Source: Halomonas sp. UBA3074
GTDB taxonomy: Bacteria; Pseudomonadota; Gammaproteobacteria; Pseudomonadales; Halomonadaceae
Direction: 5' to 3'
Assembly (NCBI RefSeq): GCF_002366715.1
Contig: NZ_DFBS01000012.1
Span: 62,001-126,000 of the forward strand
Length of the DNA stretch: 64,000 nt
Below, one piece after another: positions 35,520 to 44,164 of this stretch. The position numbers and the translations under genes are program-made. The notes under the pieces are model-generated. The model saw only the letters and a list, made by a program, of their open reading frames with translations, made no database searches and was not told the origin of the DNA. Each line of letters starts with the position of its first letter. Positions within the stretch are counted from its first letter, which is position 1.

Positions 35520-36983
35520 TTACATCAGTACAATATCGTACTGTTCTTGGGAGTAGTGCTGCTCGACCTGGAATCGAATGGTTTTATTGATAAAGGTTTC
35601 CAGGTCTGCCACCGCCGCTGACTCCTCATCCAATAAACGATCAACGACTGGCTGCGAGGCAAGCACCATGTAGGTCTCGGCACTGTAGGCGCGCTCTTCA
35701 CGGAGAATCTCGCGAAAGATTTCATAACAGACGGTTTCTGGGGTTTTAAGCGTTCCACGACCGCTACAGGTCGGGCAGGCTTCACAGAGCGTTTGTTCTA
35801 AGCTTTCCCGGGTGCGTTTGCGGGTAAGCTGAACCAGACCAAGTTCGGTCACGCCAGTACATTTGGTCTTGGCATGGTCGCGCTCTAGCGCTTTTTCGAG
35901 CACCCGCAATACTTGACGCTGGTGCTCAACATCAATCATATCGATAAAGTCGATGATGATAATGCCGCCTAGATTACGCAGTCGCAGTTGACGAGCAATC
36001 GCCGTGGCTGCTTCGAGATTGGTTTTGAAAATGGTCTCTTCAAGATTGCGATGACCAACATAACCACCGGTATTCACATCAATGGTGGTCATGGCTTCGG
36101 TCGGATCGATCACTAAGTAGCCGCCGGACTTCAGCTGTACCTTGCGCCCCAAGGCTTTCTGAATTTCATCTTCGACGCTGTAAAGATCAAAGATAGGGCG
36201 CTCGCCGGGGTAGTACTCGATACGCTCGACCGCATCCGGCATAAACTCTTCAGCAAACTCGACCAGCTTGACGAAGTTTTCCCGTGAATCGATACGTACT
36301 TTTTCGATATCGTCGCGCATCACATCGCGAAGCGTACGCATAAAGAGGGGTAAATCATCATAAATGACGCTCTGTGGCGTGGCGGTGATTTTACGCTCAC
36401 TCACTTTACGCCATAGCCGCAGCAAAAAGTGCATATCGCCTTTCAGCTCTTCATCGCCTACCCCTTCTGCGGCGGTGCGAACAATAAAGCCACCGGTCAC
36501 CTCCAAGGTTTGCTCGGCTACGCTGCTATCCAGCAGTGCCTTCAGGCGCTCGCGCTCACGCTCGTCTTCGATGCGCTGGGATACACCATGGTGCGGTGAA
36601 TCTGGCATATAGACCAAATAGCGTGAGGGGATCGAAAGATGCGTGGTCAAACGCGCCCCTTTACTACCAATGGGGTCTTTCGTGGCCTGTACTACCAGCG
36701 CCTGTCCTTCGTGGAGCAACTGGCCAATGGTCTGTTGTTCATCTGGCGGCGTGCCTGGCGGCATGACTTCATGGGCATGAATGAACGCTGCCCGCTCCAG
36801 GCCAATATCAACAAAGGCAGCCTGCATGCCAGGCAACACTCTTACCACTTTGCCTTTGTAGATATTGCCCACGATGCCACGCCGACGGGAACGTTCGATC
36901 AGTGCCTCTTGCAAGACGCCATTTTCAACCAGCGCGACGCGGGTTTCCATTGGCGTTAAATTGATGAGAACTTCACCGCTCAT
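35520..36983 (-). CDS. rng: Ribonuclease G
   Basis: RNase G is the RNase E paralogue that matures the 5' end of 16S rRNA and decays some mRNAs. The 487-residue product has the S1 domain (GNIYKGKVVRVLPGMQAAFVDIGLERAAF, about residues 39-67), the 5' sensor region, the catalytic DNase-like region with the Asp residues in IIIDFIDMID (about 300-310), and the zinc-link CPTCSGRG. It has no C-terminal scaffold, so it is RNase G rather than RNase E. It follows maf in the same operon. Confidence 0.97.
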   Translation of the reverse strand: MSGEVLINLTPMETRVALVENGVLQEALIERSRRRGIVGNIYKGKVVRVLPGMQAAFVDIGLERAAFIHAHEVMPPGTPPDEQQTIGQLLHEGQALVVQATKDPIGSKGARLTTHLSIPSRYLVYMPDSPHHGVSQRIEDERERERLKALLDSSVAEQTLEVTGGFIVRTAAEGVGDEELKGDMHFLLRLWRKVSERKITATPQSVIYDDLPLFMRTLRDVMRDDIEKVRIDSRENFVKLVEFAEEFMPDAVERIEYYPGERPIFDLYSVEDEIQKALGRKVQLKSGGYLVIDPTEAMTTIDVNTGGYVGHRNLEETIFKTNLEAATAIARQLRLRNLGGIIIIDFIDMIDVEHQRQVLRVLEKALERDHAKTKCTGVTELGLVQLTRKRTRESLEQTLCEACPTCSGRGTLKTPETVCYEIFREILREERAYSAETYMVLASQPVVDRLLDEESAAVADLETFINKTIRFQVEQHYSQEQYDIVLM

Positions 36984-37048
36984 GCAAAATTCCTTATTGG
37001 TTGACGTATTCCTTACCAGCGACGCAGGCGGCCCTCTGTTCTAGGCAG

Positions 37049-37636
37049 TTAAACGCGCTGCCAGATCGGCACACCCTGTCGGCGTAGCAAGTGCGTCGTC
37101 TCAAACAGCGGTAGCCCTACCACCGCCGAATGACTGCCTTGAATCTGTTTTACAAACACGGCTGCCAACCCCTGTATCGCGTAGCCTCCTGCCTTATCGA
37201 CAGGCTCGCCGGTACGCCAGTAAGCCGCTATTTCCTGTGTATCAATTTCACGCATCGTCACCTGGGTAGCAACACAGCAGGAGAGCATGCCTTCCGGCCC
37301 ACTTACCGCGACGGAGGTCAGCACCTCGTGGCGGCGCCCCGACAGCAGCTGCAACATTTCAGCGCCGTGCTGGGCGTCTATCGGCTTACCTAGAATACGC
37401 CCATCCACCACCACAGCGGTATCTGAACCTAGCGTTGGCAAGTCCGTTAGGGGGGCAGCCGCTTCAGCTTTGGCCATTGCCAGACGGCTTACATACGCCG
37501 CGGGCGCCTCATCGACAAACGGGGTTTCATCGATATCGCACGGATGCACCGTGACAGGCACCCCAATAGAAGCCAATAACGCCCGGCGTCGAGGAGAAGC
37601 AGAGGCTAAGCATAAGACGGGGGTTGTCATCGTCAT
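37049..37636 (-). CDS. maf: Maf-like nucleoside triphosphate pyrophosphatase (YhdE type)
   Basis: Maf proteins hydrolyse non-canonical or dTTP/UTP-type nucleotides to monophosphates; the YhdE group prefers dTTP and UTP. I start at ATG 37636, which overlaps the mreD stop as ATGA; the longer frame to 37861 overlaps mreD. The 195-residue product has LCLASASPRRRALLASIGV (residues about 7-25), the conserved DIDETPF, LGSDTAVVVDGRILGKP, and DKAGGYAIQGLAAVFVKQIQGSHSAVVGLPL. Confidence 0.95.
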   Translation of the reverse strand: MTMTTPVLCLASASPRRRALLASIGVPVTVHPCDIDETPFVDEAPAAYVSRLAMAKAEAAAPLTDLPTLGSDTAVVVDGRILGKPIDAQHGAEMLQLLSGRRHEVLTSVAVSGPEGMLSCCVATQVTMREIDTQEIAAYWRTGEPVDKAGGYAIQGLAAVFVKQIQGSHSAVVGLPLFETTHLLRRQGVPIWQRV

Positions 37637-38121
37637 TGCGCAGCCAGCCGACGCTCTATGGCCTGGAACATCGTTGCCAGCCAAGGCCATAGTAATGCGC
37701 TGATCAGCGAGGGAATTAAAAAGGCTAAGTGGATCGAAAAATCGCCCACCAACGTGCGTAGCCACTGCGCAACGAGCTGCACTAGCCCGAGCAGAACCAA
37801 CACCAGGGCGGATTGCTGCACCAGTGAATAAGCCCGGAAACGTGGATACACCAGCGCGCATAGAAACGCGAGCAGCGCATAAATAAGCGCATGCTGCCCA
37901 AGCGCCGTTCCTTCAATCAAATCCATCAAAATACCCAGCACAAAGCCATGAAAGACACCGACCCTGTCAGGCGTTCGCATACACCAGTAGATCAGCATCA
38001 GGCCCAGCCACTCCGGGCGATACACCTGCCAGCCATCGGCTAGCGGCATGACCTGTAGACATAATGCCAACAGCAGGCTTAGCCAAATCGCTAAAATGGG
38101 TACTACCGGTGCACGCGCCAT
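37633..38121 (-). CDS. mreD: Rod shape-determining protein MreD
   Basis: MreD is an integral membrane part of the elongasome. I start at ATG 38121, whose first base is the last base of the mreC stop (TGATG). The 162-residue product has about five hydrophobic helices and the family pattern RPEWLGLMLIYWCMRTPDRVGVFHGFVLGILMDLIEGTALGQHALIYALLAF. Here LDLIxGTxLGQHAL-type residues in the central helices are typical of MreD. Confidence 0.95.
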   Translation of the reverse strand: MARAPVVPILAIWLSLLLALCLQVMPLADGWQVYRPEWLGLMLIYWCMRTPDRVGVFHGFVLGILMDLIEGTALGQHALIYALLAFLCALVYPRFRAYSLVQQSALVLVLLGLVQLVAQWLRTLVGDFSIHLAFLIPSLISALLWPWLATMFQAIERRLAAQ

Positions 38122-39050
38122 CAGGGCACCTCTTGTTCGGGAGTGGCCAACTGCAGCGAAGAGCGTAACGCCTCTGCCGAGATATCCAATGTTTCGTCCC
38201 ACGCTTGCTCATCCACTTCTTTTCGGGGCGGCGGAAATAGCAGCAAGAAGTGACGAGAACGTTGCAGCTGCGCCATGGGCTCGGCCGTTACCCGTGCAAA
38301 GGGCTTACCGGGATCGTGAAAGACTTCAGTCACACGCGCTACGGGATAACCGGGCGGAAAGCGCCCGGCCAGGCCCGATGTCGTCAGCAGGTCACCTTCA
38401 CGAATGTCCGCCGTATCAGGTACATGCATGACATTGACGCTGTTGTAGCGCCCTGCCCCCTGAACGATAAAGCGCAGTCCGTTACGATTGAGCTGCACCG
38501 GCAAGGCGTGACTCGCATCGGCCAATAGCAGAACGCGGCTGGAGTAGGCCGAAACAGCCGTAATTTGCCCCACCAAGCCAGACGCATCGATGACAGGTTG
38601 ACCCACGTAAGCACCGTTGCGGTGCCCACGGTTCACCACCATCTGATGGCTAAAAGGATCGTTGTCCAGCGACAGCAGCTCCGCTGTGATATAGGGAATA
38701 TCACGGCGCTTAGCGGCGTTCAGCAAATCGCGCAGCTCGCTATTTTCAGCGGTCAAATTGGCCATTCGCTGACCACGATGGGAAAGGGTAAGAATCTGCT
38801 CGCGCAAACGCCGGTTTTCATCCACCAACGCCTGTTGATCAGAAAGTGCTAACGACCCCCAATTGAGCAGGTCGCTAGGCACACTAACCACCCATTGAAT
38901 TGGCGCTACGACCATCGACATTTGCGCGCGCACTTGCTCCATACGCGTAAAGCGCTGGTCGACGAACATCAAAGCACTGGCAGCCAAGGCGCAGAAAAAC
39001 AGCCGATAACCCGGCAGTGGCCCGTGCGAAAACAGCGGTTTAATAGGCAA
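38121..39050 (-). CDS. mreC: Cell shape-determining protein MreC
   Basis: MreC is a bitopic periplasmic protein that links MreB to PBP2 and RodA. The 309-residue product has an N-terminal membrane helix (about residues 14-30), a coiled-coil with LSDQQALVDENRRLREQILTLSHR, and the paired beta-barrel domain with VVNRGHRNGAYVGQPVIDASGLVGQITAVS and GDLLTTSGLAGRFPPGYPVARV. It lies 24 nt after mreB on the same strand. Confidence 0.97.
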   Translation of the reverse strand: MPIKPLFSHGPLPGYRLFFCALAASALMFVDQRFTRMEQVRAQMSMVVAPIQWVVSVPSDLLNWGSLALSDQQALVDENRRLREQILTLSHRGQRMANLTAENSELRDLLNAAKRRDIPYITAELLSLDNDPFSHQMVVNRGHRNGAYVGQPVIDASGLVGQITAVSAYSSRVLLLADASHALPVQLNRNGLRFIVQGAGRYNSVNVMHVPDTADIREGDLLTTSGLAGRFPPGYPVARVTEVFHDPGKPFARVTAEPMAQLQRSRHFLLLFPPPRKEVDEQAWDETLDISAEALRSSLQLATPEQEVP

Positions 39051-39055
39051 TCCCC

Positions 39056-39081
39056 CCGCAATTAACCGCTGCGATTAGTCG
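39056..39081. repeat. Weak 13-bp tandem repeat across the mreB stop codon
   Basis: CCGCAATTAACCG (39056-39068) and CTGCGATTAGTCG (39069-39081) match at 9 of 13 positions. The second contains the mreB stop (39075-39077, minus strand). The match alone is weak; it is listed because it fits the pattern at other gene ends here. Confidence 0.35.
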
Positions 39082-40112
39082 CTCGACAGCAACTCAAAGG
39101 TGTGCTGATCAATCATTTCAAGCGCTTTACCACCGCCGCGAGCAACGCAGGTCAACGGGTCTTCAGCCACAATCACTGGCAAACCCGTCTCTTCGGCAAT
39201 GAGCTTATCCAGGTCGCGTAATAATGCACCGCCACCAGTTAACACCAAGCCGCGCTCGGCAATATCAGAAGCCAGCTCCGGCGGAGACTGCTCAAGGGCG
39301 CTCTTAATGGCGGCCACGATGGAGCCCAGCGTTTCTTGCAGCGCTTCGAGGGTTTCGTGCGAATTCAGCGTAAAGCTGCGAGGGATGCCCTCGGCCAGGT
39401 TACGACCACGCACGTCGATCTCGCGCAGTTCGCCGCCTGGGTAGGCGCAACCAATTTCTTCTTTAATGCGCTCGGCGGTGGCTTCACCAATCAAGCTGCC
39501 GTAGTGGCGGCGCACGTACGCGGTGATCGCCTCATCAAAACGGTCACCGCCTACGCGGATCGATTCTGAATAGACCACGCCATTGAGCGAAATGATCGCA
39601 ATTTCAGTGGTACCACCACCAATATCCACGACCATCGACCCTTGCGCTTCATCCACCGGCAGGCCCGCGCCAATCGCTGCGGCCATCGGCTCTTCTATCA
39701 AGAACACCTCGCGGGCACCGGCACCCTCTGCCGACTCGCGAATGGCTCGGCGCTCTACCTGCGTTGACATGCAAGGAACGCATACCAGCACGCGTGGGCT
39801 GGGGGTCAAGAAGGTGCTTTGATGAATTTTACGGATAAAGTGCTGAAGCATCTGCTCGGTGACGGTAAAGTCGGCGATAACGCCATCTTTCATCGGCCGA
39901 ATCGCAGTGATATTGCCAGGCGTACGGCCCAGCATTCGCTTGGCATCGGTACCGACTGCCGCAACGCTGCGCATATTGCCTGACTGGCGGATAGCAACCA
40001 CGGACGGCTCATCAAGCACGATACCGCGACCGCGAACATAAATCAGTGTGTTGGCCGTACCCAGATCGATCGATAGATCGCTGGAAAACAGCCCCCTTAA
40101 ACGTTTAAACAT
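39075..40112 (-). CDS. mreB: Rod shape-determining actin homologue MreB
   Basis: MreB forms actin-like filaments on the inner membrane that guide lateral wall growth. The 345-residue product has the nucleotide-binding motifs LSIDLGTANTLIYVRGRGIVLDEPSVVA (phosphate 1), MVVDIGGGTTEIAIISLNGVV (phosphate 2) and LVLTGGGALLRDLDKLI (adenosine motif). The N-terminal LRGLFSSDLSIDLG includes a short amphipathic start as in E. coli. It is the first gene of the mreBCD block, divergent from gatC; I found no convincing promoter in the 228-bp gap. Confidence 0.98.
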   Translation of the reverse strand: MFKRLRGLFSSDLSIDLGTANTLIYVRGRGIVLDEPSVVAIRQSGNMRSVAAVGTDAKRMLGRTPGNITAIRPMKDGVIADFTVTEQMLQHFIRKIHQSTFLTPSPRVLVCVPCMSTQVERRAIRESAEGAGAREVFLIEEPMAAAIGAGLPVDEAQGSMVVDIGGGTTEIAIISLNGVVYSESIRVGGDRFDEAITAYVRRHYGSLIGEATAERIKEEIGCAYPGGELREIDVRGRNLAEGIPRSFTLNSHETLEALQETLGSIVAAIKSALEQSPPELASDIAERGLVLTGGGALLRDLDKLIAEETGLPVIVAEDPLTCVARGGGKALEMIDQHTFELLSSD

Positions 40113-40340
40113 GGATGTTGTTACCTAGTGCAGACCGGGAACCCTGTGCGGATGCAAACGGTATCACCGCAACCCCCTGGCAGCAAGCACGAGTCGTGCC
40201 TAATACTGCCCGTTAAGGCCAATATGTGGTACCTTTTGCGGCTATTTTCCACGTCTGCTACACAAGACGTTTTTTGAATATCGTTATGTATACCGCTCAA
40301 AGCGGATATTGTTCCATTACGTTCACGAGGAATATCGATC

Positions 40341-40628
40341 ATGGCGCTTGAAGAATCTCATGTGCGCCGGGCCGCTCACTTGGCCCGACTCGCCGTTAGC
40401 GATGACCAAGCCAGCGGCTTTGTAGATGACCTAAGCCGGATTCTGGACATGGTCGACCAGCTACAAAGCCTCGACACTGAGGGCGTTAAACCGCTTGCTC
40501 ATCCGTTAGACGCGACCCAACGCCTGCGTGCCGATGAAGTCACCGAATCTAACCAGCGCGACACGTTTCAGCGCTGTGCTCCGGCAGTGGAAAACGGCTT
40601 GTATCTGGTGCCTCGCGTTGTTGAATAG
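40341..40628 (+). CDS. gatC: Asp-tRNA/Glu-tRNA amidotransferase subunit C
   Basis: GatC is the small subunit that stabilises the GatCAB transamidase. The 95-residue product has VRRAAHLARLAVSDDQASGFVDDLSRILDMVDQLQSLDTEGVKPLAHPLD, the family's helical N-terminal part and its PLAHP linker, and the C-terminal FQRCAPAVENGLYLVPRVVE (the family PxxxxGxFxVPKV-like end). GAGGAAT lies about 8 nt before the ATG. It precedes gatA by 71 nt. Confidence 0.97.
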   Translation: MALEESHVRRAAHLARLAVSDDQASGFVDDLSRILDMVDQLQSLDTEGVKPLAHPLDATQRLRADEVTESNQRDTFQRCAPAVENGLYLVPRVVE

Positions 40629-40699
40629 CAACGCCACCGAATTTACCCAAGCCACTCACACCGCCTCTTTTTTTCGCCCCTGAACGGAGCTTCCGGGTC

Positions 40700-42160
40700 A
40701 TGTATGAGAAAACATTAACGCAACTCGCGGCCTCCTTGAAAAGCGGCGAGTTTTCAAGCCGAGAGCTGACCACTCACTATTTACAGCGCATCGAAAAAGC
40801 TGATGGCGAGCTGAACAGTTTTATCAGCGTGACCGCTGAGCAAGCGCTCAAGCATGCCGAATTAGCGGATAATGCTCGCGCGGCAGGTAACGCTGGTCCG
40901 CTGGCTGGGATTCCCCTGGCACTCAAAGACATTTTTTGTACGCGCGATGTCAAAACCAGCTGCGGTTCAAAAATGCTGGATAATTTCATCTCCCCCTACG
41001 ACGCCACCGTGGTTGAAAAGCTGAATGCAGCGGGCACGATCAGCCTGGGCAAAACCAATATGGATGAGTTCGCCATGGGCTCCTCCAACGAAAACAGCTT
41101 TTATGGCCCGGTCAAAAATCCTTGGGATTTAACCGCCGTGCCAGGCGGCAGTTCCGGTGGTAGCGCCGCAGCGGTCGCGGCGGGCTTGGTGCCTGCCGCC
41201 ATGGGCACCGACACAGGCGGCTCCATCCGCCAGCCCGCAGCGTTTTGCGGCATCACCGGCTTAAAGCCCACCTACGGTCGGGTATCACGCTTTGGCATCA
41301 TTGCCTACGCCTCAAGCCTTGATCAGGCAGGCCCCATGGCGCGCAGCGCCGAAGATTGCGCGCATTTACTGGGTGTGATTGCGGGCCACGACAGCCGTGA
41401 CTCGACCAGCGTCACACGCGGCGTACCCGACTATGTCGAGAGCCTTAACGCGCCGCTGTCAGGCTTGAAGATTGGCCTGCCGAAAGAGTATTTTGGCGAT
41501 GGCCTAGACCCTGACGTCGAAAAGGCGGTTCGCGAAGCAGTGAAAGTGTACGAATCGCTGGGCGCGACGGTGCGTGAAGTCAGCCTGCCGCACACGCACT
41601 ATGCGATTCCGGCCTACTACGTGATTGCTCCCGCGGAAGCGTCTTCCAACTTGTCACGCTACGACGGCGTGCGCTTTGGCCACCGCTGTGAAAACCCCAG
41701 CGACCTGATCGACCTGTATACCCGCTCACGTGCTGAAGGGTTCGGTGAAGAGGTCAAACGACGCATCCTAATTGGCACCCACACGCTGTCGGAAGGCTTT
41801 TTTGACGCCTACTACACCAAAGCGCAAAAAGTCCGCCGCCTGATTCGCCAAGACTTCTTGGATGCCTTTGAAGACGTGGACGTGCTGATGGGCCCTGCTT
41901 CTCCCACTCCCGCTTTTGATCTGGGCGCTAAAAAAGATCCGGTCTCGATGTATCTCCAGGATATTTACACCATCGCGGTTAACCTGGCAGGCATCCCCGG
42001 CATCAGCGTGCCGGCCGGTTTTTCCAATGGCCGCCCCGTGGGACTGCAGATCCTGGGCACCCACTTTGCCGAAGCGCAGTTGCTGAACGTCGCCCACCAG
42101 TTTCAACAAGCGACCGATTGGCACCTACAACGTCCTGCCTTTGCCGAGGAGTACGCCTAA
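40700..42160 (+). CDS. gatA: Asp-tRNA(Asn)/Glu-tRNA(Gln) amidotransferase subunit A
   Basis: GatA releases ammonia from glutamine for the amidation of misacylated tRNA. The 486-residue product has the amidase signature with catalytic Lys76 (LALKDIF), cis-Ser151 and Ser175 in PGGSSGGSAAAVAAG and MGTDTGGSIRQPAAFCG. The presence of GatCAB means Asn-tRNA and/or Gln-tRNA can be made indirectly. Its stop shares bases with the gatB start (TAATG). Confidence 0.98.
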   Translation: MYEKTLTQLAASLKSGEFSSRELTTHYLQRIEKADGELNSFISVTAEQALKHAELADNARAAGNAGPLAGIPLALKDIFCTRDVKTSCGSKMLDNFISPYDATVVEKLNAAGTISLGKTNMDEFAMGSSNENSFYGPVKNPWDLTAVPGGSSGGSAAAVAAGLVPAAMGTDTGGSIRQPAAFCGITGLKPTYGRVSRFGIIAYASSLDQAGPMARSAEDCAHLLGVIAGHDSRDSTSVTRGVPDYVESLNAPLSGLKIGLPKEYFGDGLDPDVEKAVREAVKVYESLGATVREVSLPHTHYAIPAYYVIAPAEASSNLSRYDGVRFGHRCENPSDLIDLYTRSRAEGFGEEVKRRILIGTHTLSEGFFDAYYTKAQKVRRLIRQDFLDAFEDVDVLMGPASPTPAFDLGAKKDPVSMYLQDIYTIAVNLAGIPGISVPAGFSNGRPVGLQILGTHFAEAQLLNVAHQFQQATDWHLQRPAFAEEYA

Positions 42161-43614
42161 TGCAATGGGAAACCGTGATTGGGCTTGAAGTCCACGTCCA
42201 GCTCGCAACACGTTCCAAAATTTTTTCCGGCGCCTCGACAGCGTTTGGTGCAGAGCCCAATACCCAAGCGTGTGCGGTCGATTTAGGACTGCCCGGTGCG
42301 TTGCCGGTGCTCAACGAACAGGCCGTGGCGATGGCCGTGCAGTTCGGCTTGGCCGTGCATGCGGATATCGCAGAAGTATCGGTATTCGACCGTAAGAACT
42401 ACTTCTACCCTGACCTACCCAAGGGCTATCAGACCAGCCAGATGTATCACCCCATTGTCGGGCCGGGCGATGTTGAAATTACCCTGGAAGATGGCACCAC
42501 CAAACTTATCCGCATTCACCATGCCCACCTTGAAGAAGATGCTGGTAAATCACTGCATGAAGATTTTCATGGCATGACCGGTATCGACCTGAACCGGGCC
42601 GGCACCCCACTACTGGAAATCGTTTCAGAGCCCGATATGCGGAGCGCGAAAGAGGCCGCGGCGTATCTCAAGGCGATTCACTCGATCGTCACCTACCTGG
42701 GCATTTCTGACGGCAACATGGCGGAAGGCTCCATGCGCTGCGACGTTAACGTTTCAGTGCGCCCCACCGGCCAGGAAGCTTTCGGTACGCGTGCAGAGAT
42801 TAAAAACGTCAACTCCTTCCGCTTTGTCGAACGCGCCATCGCCTTTGAAGTCGAGCGCCAGATCGAGCTAATCGAAGATGGCGGCAGCGTGGTGCAAGAG
42901 ACCCGATTGTTCGATCCCGATCGCGATGAAACCCGCAGCATGCGCACCAAGGAAGAAGCCAACGACTACCGGTACTTCCCCTGCCCTGACCTACTGCCGG
43001 TGGTGTTGGATCAAGCTTACCTGGATCACCTGCGCAGCCAGTTGCCTGAGTTGCCCGCCGACAAGCGCGAGCGGTTCCAAAACGAGCTGGGGCTGTCGGC
43101 TTATGATGCCAACGTCATTTCGGCCAGCCGTGATATGGCCGAGTTTTTTGAGGCGGTGCATAAAGAGTGCGGCGATGCCAAGCAGGCGGCTAACTGGGTA
43201 CAGGGTGAGCTTTCCGGCGCGCTTAATCGCGAAAACCTGAGCATTGCCAATAGCCCTATCTCTGCGCGCCAGCTAGGCGAGCTGATCAGTCGCGTGCTGG
43301 ACGACACCATCAACGGCAAAGCAGCTAAAGAGGTGTTTCAAGCGCTGTGGAATGGCCAGGGCGAGTCCGCCGATGCCATTATTGATGCCAAAGGGCTCAA
43401 GCAGGTCACCGATACCGGCGCGATCGAAGCGATGATTGATCAAGTGATCGCCGACAGCCCCGCCCAAGTCGCCCAGTACCGTGACTCGGAGCCAGAAAAA
43501 CGCGGCAAGATGATCGGCTATTTTGTGGGCCAGGTAATGAAAGCATCACGTGGCACCGCCAACCCACAACAGGTGAATGGCTTGCTAAAAGAGAAGCTCG
43601 ACGCACTGCTGTAA
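42160..43614 (+). CDS. gatB: Asp-tRNA(Asn)/Glu-tRNA(Gln) amidotransferase subunit B
   Basis: GatB phosphorylates the tRNA-bound Asp or Glu and completes amidation. I start at ATG 42160, overlapping the gatA stop. The 484-residue product has WETVIGLEVHVQLATRSKIFSG, DLPKGYQTSQMYHPI, HHAHLEEDAGKSLH, DLNRAGTPLLEIVSEPDM and the C-terminal YqeY-like tail (KRGKMIGYFVGQVMKASRGTANPQQVNGLLKEKL). A terminator hairpin follows. Confidence 0.98.
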   Translation: MQWETVIGLEVHVQLATRSKIFSGASTAFGAEPNTQACAVDLGLPGALPVLNEQAVAMAVQFGLAVHADIAEVSVFDRKNYFYPDLPKGYQTSQMYHPIVGPGDVEITLEDGTTKLIRIHHAHLEEDAGKSLHEDFHGMTGIDLNRAGTPLLEIVSEPDMRSAKEAAAYLKAIHSIVTYLGISDGNMAEGSMRCDVNVSVRPTGQEAFGTRAEIKNVNSFRFVERAIAFEVERQIELIEDGGSVVQETRLFDPDRDETRSMRTKEEANDYRYFPCPDLLPVVLDQAYLDHLRSQLPELPADKRERFQNELGLSAYDANVISASRDMAEFFEAVHKECGDAKQAANWVQGELSGALNRENLSIANSPISARQLGELISRVLDDTINGKAAKEVFQALWNGQGESADAIIDAKGLKQVTDTGAIEAMIDQVIADSPAQVAQYRDSEPEKRGKMIGYFVGQVMKASRGTANPQQVNGLLKEKLDALL

Positions 43615-43645
43615 GCGTAAGGCTGCCTGAAAGCGCTCACCCCCT

Positions 43646-43670
43646 AGCGGCTGCCTCGGCAGCCGCTTTT
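43646..43670 (+). terminator. Intrinsic terminator after gatB
   Basis: AGCGGCTGC and GCAGCCGCT form a strong stem followed by TTTT, about 32 nt past the gatB stop. Confidence 0.85.
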
Positions 43671-43684
43671 GGTGGCGATGCTCA

Positions 43685-44164
43685 TCAAAGCTGGCTGGGT
43701 TGGGTAAAACGCTTCAGTTGGGCACAGCCCGCAGCCCATATATCCGCTTCAAGCTCAGCAATGGCAGCCGTGGGGAAACCAAGCCCTTGCGCAGTCGCCC
43801 CCTCCACCAGCAGTCCCGCTAAGTCACCCACCAACGGCATATGGCTCACCAGCATAATCGGTGCGCCCTCAGGCTGCTCAAGCAGCCAGTCGCTCACAGC
43901 ACTGGGAAAGTCGTCAGGGGTGATAAAGTCTAACGTTTCAAGCCGAGTACCCAGTGCCTCACACAGCGCTTGCGCGGTTTGCTGCGCCCGTACATAGGGG
44001 CTCGCGTAGAGCGCGGGCAGGGGCAGCTCACCCGTCGCCACGCGCTCGGCCAACCAGCGGGCCATGGTATCGGCCTCTTGCTTGCCGCGCAGTGTCAAGC
44101 GACGCGTAGCATCGGGATATCCCGGTTCCGCTTCGCCATGGCGCATGATCAGTATATCAGCCAT
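43685..44164 (-). CDS. sixA: Phosphohistidine phosphatase SixA
   Basis: SixA is a small histidine phosphatase that, in E. coli, dephosphorylates the nitrogen-PTS carrier NPr and certain phosphorelay domains. I start at ATG 44164 (MADILIMRHGEAEPG); longer frames overlap gpsA heavily. The 159-residue product has the RHG motif with His9, SPYVRAQQTAQAL and the second His in VSHMPLVGDLAGLL. It overlaps the end of gpsA by 8 nt. Its possible target PtsO is encoded in this window at 27909-28178. Confidence 0.95.
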   Translation of the reverse strand: MADILIMRHGEAEPGYPDATRRLTLRGKQEADTMARWLAERVATGELPLPALYASPYVRAQQTAQALCEALGTRLETLDFITPDDFPSAVSDWLLEQPEGAPIMLVSHMPLVGDLAGLLVEGATAQGLGFPTAAIAELEADIWAAGCAQLKRFTQPSQL

